Shown one piece after another: positions 62,421-64,000 of a stretch of DNA of 64,000 nucleotides. Within the stretch, counting starts at the first letter, position 1. Each line of letters begins with the position of its first letter. The notes under the pieces were generated by a model. It worked only from the letters and a program-made list of their open reading frames with translations. It was not told where the DNA came from and did not search any database. The stretch lies in contig WHVY01000009.1 in the NCBI GenBank assembly GCA_022266195.1, positions 1,240,001-1,304,000 on the forward strand, read 5' to 3'. Origin of the DNA: Tetranychus cinnabarinus (lineage: Eukaryota > Arthropoda > Arachnida > Trombidiformes > Tetranychidae). A program made the position numbers and the translations under genes.

Positions 62421-62806
62421 ATGGCTATGGACAAAGATAAATGTGATTTACTCATTGTGATGGGCTCATCATTGAAAGTACGACCAGTAGCTTTAATTCC
62501 AACTGCAATCCCTCCCGAAGTACCTCGTATATTAATCAACAGAGAATCTTTGAAACACATTTGTTTCGACGTTGAATTACTTGGTGATTGTGACGATGTG
62601 GTACAACAAATATGTCGTAAAATTGGTGGAGACTGGCTTTCTATATGTAAAGAAGAACCTAATAATGCATCCGCTGATAAAAAATCATCACCCCAATTTC
62701 ACCAGTGGGCCCAGTTAAAGAGGAATCACCCTCAATGTTATCAATGCCTGATGATGATTCAATGGAAGCTGGACCAAGTCATGCCTCTCATAAATACCTA
62801 TCTTAG
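62421..62806 (+). pseudogene. Sirtuin C-terminal remainder after the TGA
   Basis: Directly after the TGA, in the same frame, SIRT1 sequence continues: MAMDKDKCDLLIVMGSSLKV, RPVALIP, RILINRESL, FDVELLGDCDDV and CRKIGGDW. Around 62,677-62,694 (an A-run then CCCC) the coding signal moves to another frame, where an acidic/Ser-Pro tail (PVKEESPS, MPDDDSMEAG) runs to a TAG at 62,804. So the copy carries one nonsense codon and one frameshift. Coding signal on both sides is well preserved, so the damage is young. Stop readthrough or an assembly error could explain the TGA. Confidence 0.82.
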
Positions 62807-63031
62807 ATTAACCCTGGTTAGGTTTTTATCATGTCTCCTTCCATCTTGATATGGAAACGTATGAGCAAAAAAGAATATGAGAAGAATTATTTAATGTTAA
62901 AACAAACAAACCATATCTATACTAGTTTCCAATTAATATCAATACATCTCAATGTTCATCTTATCACGACCAAACACTCAATTTAAATTTGCATTCAAAC
63001 TAAACAATTTTTATTTTGCCAAAAAATACAA
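62807..63031. other. 3' junction of chimera and antisense gene
   Basis: A 225-base AT-rich spacer where two convergent units end. No poly(A) tail remnant of a captured mRNA is visible. It includes the poly(A) signal of the antisense gene. Confidence 0.6.
63010..63015 (-). terminator. Poly(A) signal of the antisense Cys/His gene
   Basis: AATAAA on the minus strand, 17 bases past the stop of the antisense gene. It supports that frame as a real transcription unit. Confidence 0.6.
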
Positions 63032-63568
63032 TTATTGAGTAGCTTCACGGCTACGAGGTGGCATGGTTCGACCAGCCCTTAGATCGGGATGCGTATTACG
63101 CCACTCTTGGGCGCCAACACATGCATTAGGTCCGTCCTTTTTGCAACCACGATGGTCCGGTGTATTCTCGATACAAACATGATGCGGAGATCCAGGGAAC
63201 CGACAAACGTCCTTTTCATGGCGAATACAATTTTTCTTTCGCCATGTACCCGTGAACTCAGCGTTGCAATAACAACAATAAACACAATTTGCTTTGCGTG
63301 TATACTCTTGATCGGGATCCGAGCTGAATTTACATTCTCTCAACAACTTTCTGGGAATAAATGCAGGAACACCACTTAAATCCAAATTTCTGGTGTCACG
63401 AATATCGCAAATGGTTGGCTCGTAATCCAGGGCGACACAATTCCTTTTCTTACCATGGACAAATAATTGTTGGTGCCCAATGACTTTCTTTACATCATAA
63501 TAGCCGTCGAGAGACTTGGCGGTCGGTGGATCTAAATCCGTTTCAGTAGCAACACTTCGCGAAGTCAT
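63032..63568 (-). CDS. Cys/His-rich, possibly zinc-binding protein, antisense
   Basis: 178 aa from MTSRSVATE at 63568. The central part has clustered metal-ligand-like residues (NCVYCCYCNAEF, then NCIRHEKDVC about 15 residues on), a CxxC...HxxxxC arrangement similar to a BED or C2H2-variant finger. More Cys/His follow (HHVCIENTPDHRGCKK, NACVG). The N-terminal half has ALDYEPTICDIRDTRNLDLS. No family is recognised. The same frame is open further upstream: an in-frame ATG at 63721 lies inside the 3' LTR and would add 51 residues. A TTTTTCTAG acceptor-like site ends 10-12 bases upstream of the internal ATG, so splicing from an antisense leader is an alternative. It is convergent with the SH3-sirtuin chimera. 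Confidence 0.65.
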   Translation of the reverse strand: MTSRSVATETDLDPPTAKSLDGYYDVKKVIGHQQLFVHGKKRNCVALDYEPTICDIRDTRNLDLSGVPAFIPRKLLRECKFSSDPDQEYTRKANCVYCCYCNAEFTGTWRKKNCIRHEKDVCRFPGSPHHVCIENTPDHRGCKKDGPNACVGAQEWRNTHPDLRAGRTMPPRSREATQ

Positions 63569-63699
63569 TTCTTTTATTACTAGAAAAATCAATTGTTTAA
63601 AGCAAATATCATAAAATGTAAAGATACAGACACTTGGATGTAAACTTGACAATGTTTGACCAAAAACTGAGGTCAGTTTTAATTTAGAGCAGAGGCAAA

Positions 63700-63814
63700 T
63701 GTTATGCCTATGACCAATCATGGCAAAGGGTACTCAACGAGGACTCGTTGTTTACCCCTTTGCTCTTTACTTTAAAACCTTAAGCCTCTTAAGAGAGGAG
63801 TCAGTGTATTCCTG
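63700..63814 (+). repeat. 3' LTR, truncated
   Basis: 115 bases identical to the start of the 5' LTR, including the hairpin. After ...GTATTCCTG the 5' copy continues CGAGCTCACAATAAA while this one continues ATTCGCGACTATC, so about 59 terminal bases with the AATAAA are missing. It is preceded by a purine-rich AGAGCAGAGGCAAA that could be the functional polypurine tract. Confidence 0.88.
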
Positions 63815-64000
63815 ATTCGCGACTATCCTGATTTTTCAGTACGATGTTGATCAATGTGTTTGTCAACTATCATCTCTTATAAATTGTTTGTTATTAGTTG
63901 TTAATTTGAGTCATGTGAAAGTAAAATCTAAACTAATTACGATCAAATACCATTTATTTGGATTGGTAATTGTCTGATTGGGAAAAGTATTTCTAAGTGC
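63815..64000. other. Right flank of the element
   Basis: AT-rich host-like DNA, no gene visible. It does not begin with the four bases that precede the 5' LTR. Confidence 0.6.

Larger units (their letters stand above)
51641..63814 (+). mobile_element. 12.2-kb env-bearing Ty3/Gypsy-type LTR element with three extra genes
   Basis: Bounded by a 5' LTR starting TGTTATGCC and a 3' LTR copy starting with the same bases; 115 of 115 shared positions are identical, which indicates recent insertion. A tRNA-Arg-like primer site follows the 5' LTR. The Gag-Pol-Env frame fills 52.3-58.7 kb. Between it and the 3' LTR are an antisense endonuclease, a sense Nck-SIRT1 chimera and an antisense Cys/His protein. 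The RT-RH-IN order and the Env segment suit the errantivirus-like (insect endogenous retrovirus) branch. The 3' LTR lacks the last ~59 bases seen in the 5' LTR, and I find no target-site duplication, so the right end is damaged or rearranged. Nested insertion of a second element sharing the same LTR family is the main alternative. Confidence 0.82.

Noticed and set aside
1..64000. CRISPR arrays, operons, bacterial promoters or riboswitches
   Set aside because: The window is clearly eukaryotic nuclear DNA with spliced genes; no regularly spaced repeats were seen.

Overview
The window is AT-rich nuclear DNA from an animal. Genes are split by short GT-AG introns, and long stretches are gene-poor. 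The gene set (a Spätzle-type cystine-knot ligand, an astacin protease, Ric-8, PFKFB, a DMAC2L-like mitochondrial protein and a gustatory-receptor-like protein) points to an arthropod. The compact introns, low GC and single-exon receptor would suit a spider mite or another acariform mite; that placement is inference, not proof.

Layout: 1.5-2.7 kb, a secreted astacin metalloprotease (minus). 5.4-11.2 kb, a six-exon Spätzle/neurotrophin-like gene (minus). 13.1-14.2 kb, a four-exon DMAC2L/ATP5S-like gene (plus). 16.1-21.9 kb, a bifunctional PFKFB gene (plus) with two interchangeable C-terminal exons and a foldback repeat between them. 23.7-25.8 kb, Ric-8 (minus, six exons). 25.8-36 kb is gene-poor. 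36.0-37.4 kb, an orphan secreted protein (minus). 40.7-41.5 kb, a two-exon Cys-rich secreted protein (minus). 41.5-50 kb is mostly non-coding but holds three decayed coding pieces at 46.9-49.2 kb. 50.1-51.3 kb, a single-exon chemoreceptor (plus).

The notable region is 51,641-63,814: a 12.2-kb LTR retroelement. Its ends share 115 identical bases. A tRNA-Arg-type primer binding site follows the 5' LTR. A single uninterrupted 2,132-codon frame encodes Gag, protease, RT, RNase H, integrase and an Env-like glycoprotein. Between the Env stop and the 3' LTR lie about 5 kb of extra genes: an antisense stand-alone EEP-type endonuclease, a sense intronless chimera of the three Nck/Dock SH3 domains joined to a SIRT1-type sirtuin, and an antisense Cys/His-rich protein whose frame can begin inside the 3' LTR. 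I read this as an env-bearing Ty3/Gypsy element carrying captured host genes, comparable in principle to oncogene capture by retroviruses. The chimera has an in-frame TGA inside the sirtuin domain and a frameshift near its end, so its SH3 part is intact while the sirtuin part would be truncated.

Exon boundaries were placed by hand from splice consensus, reading frame and family similarity. Every multi-exon model keeps frame to a stop, but none has transcript support here.
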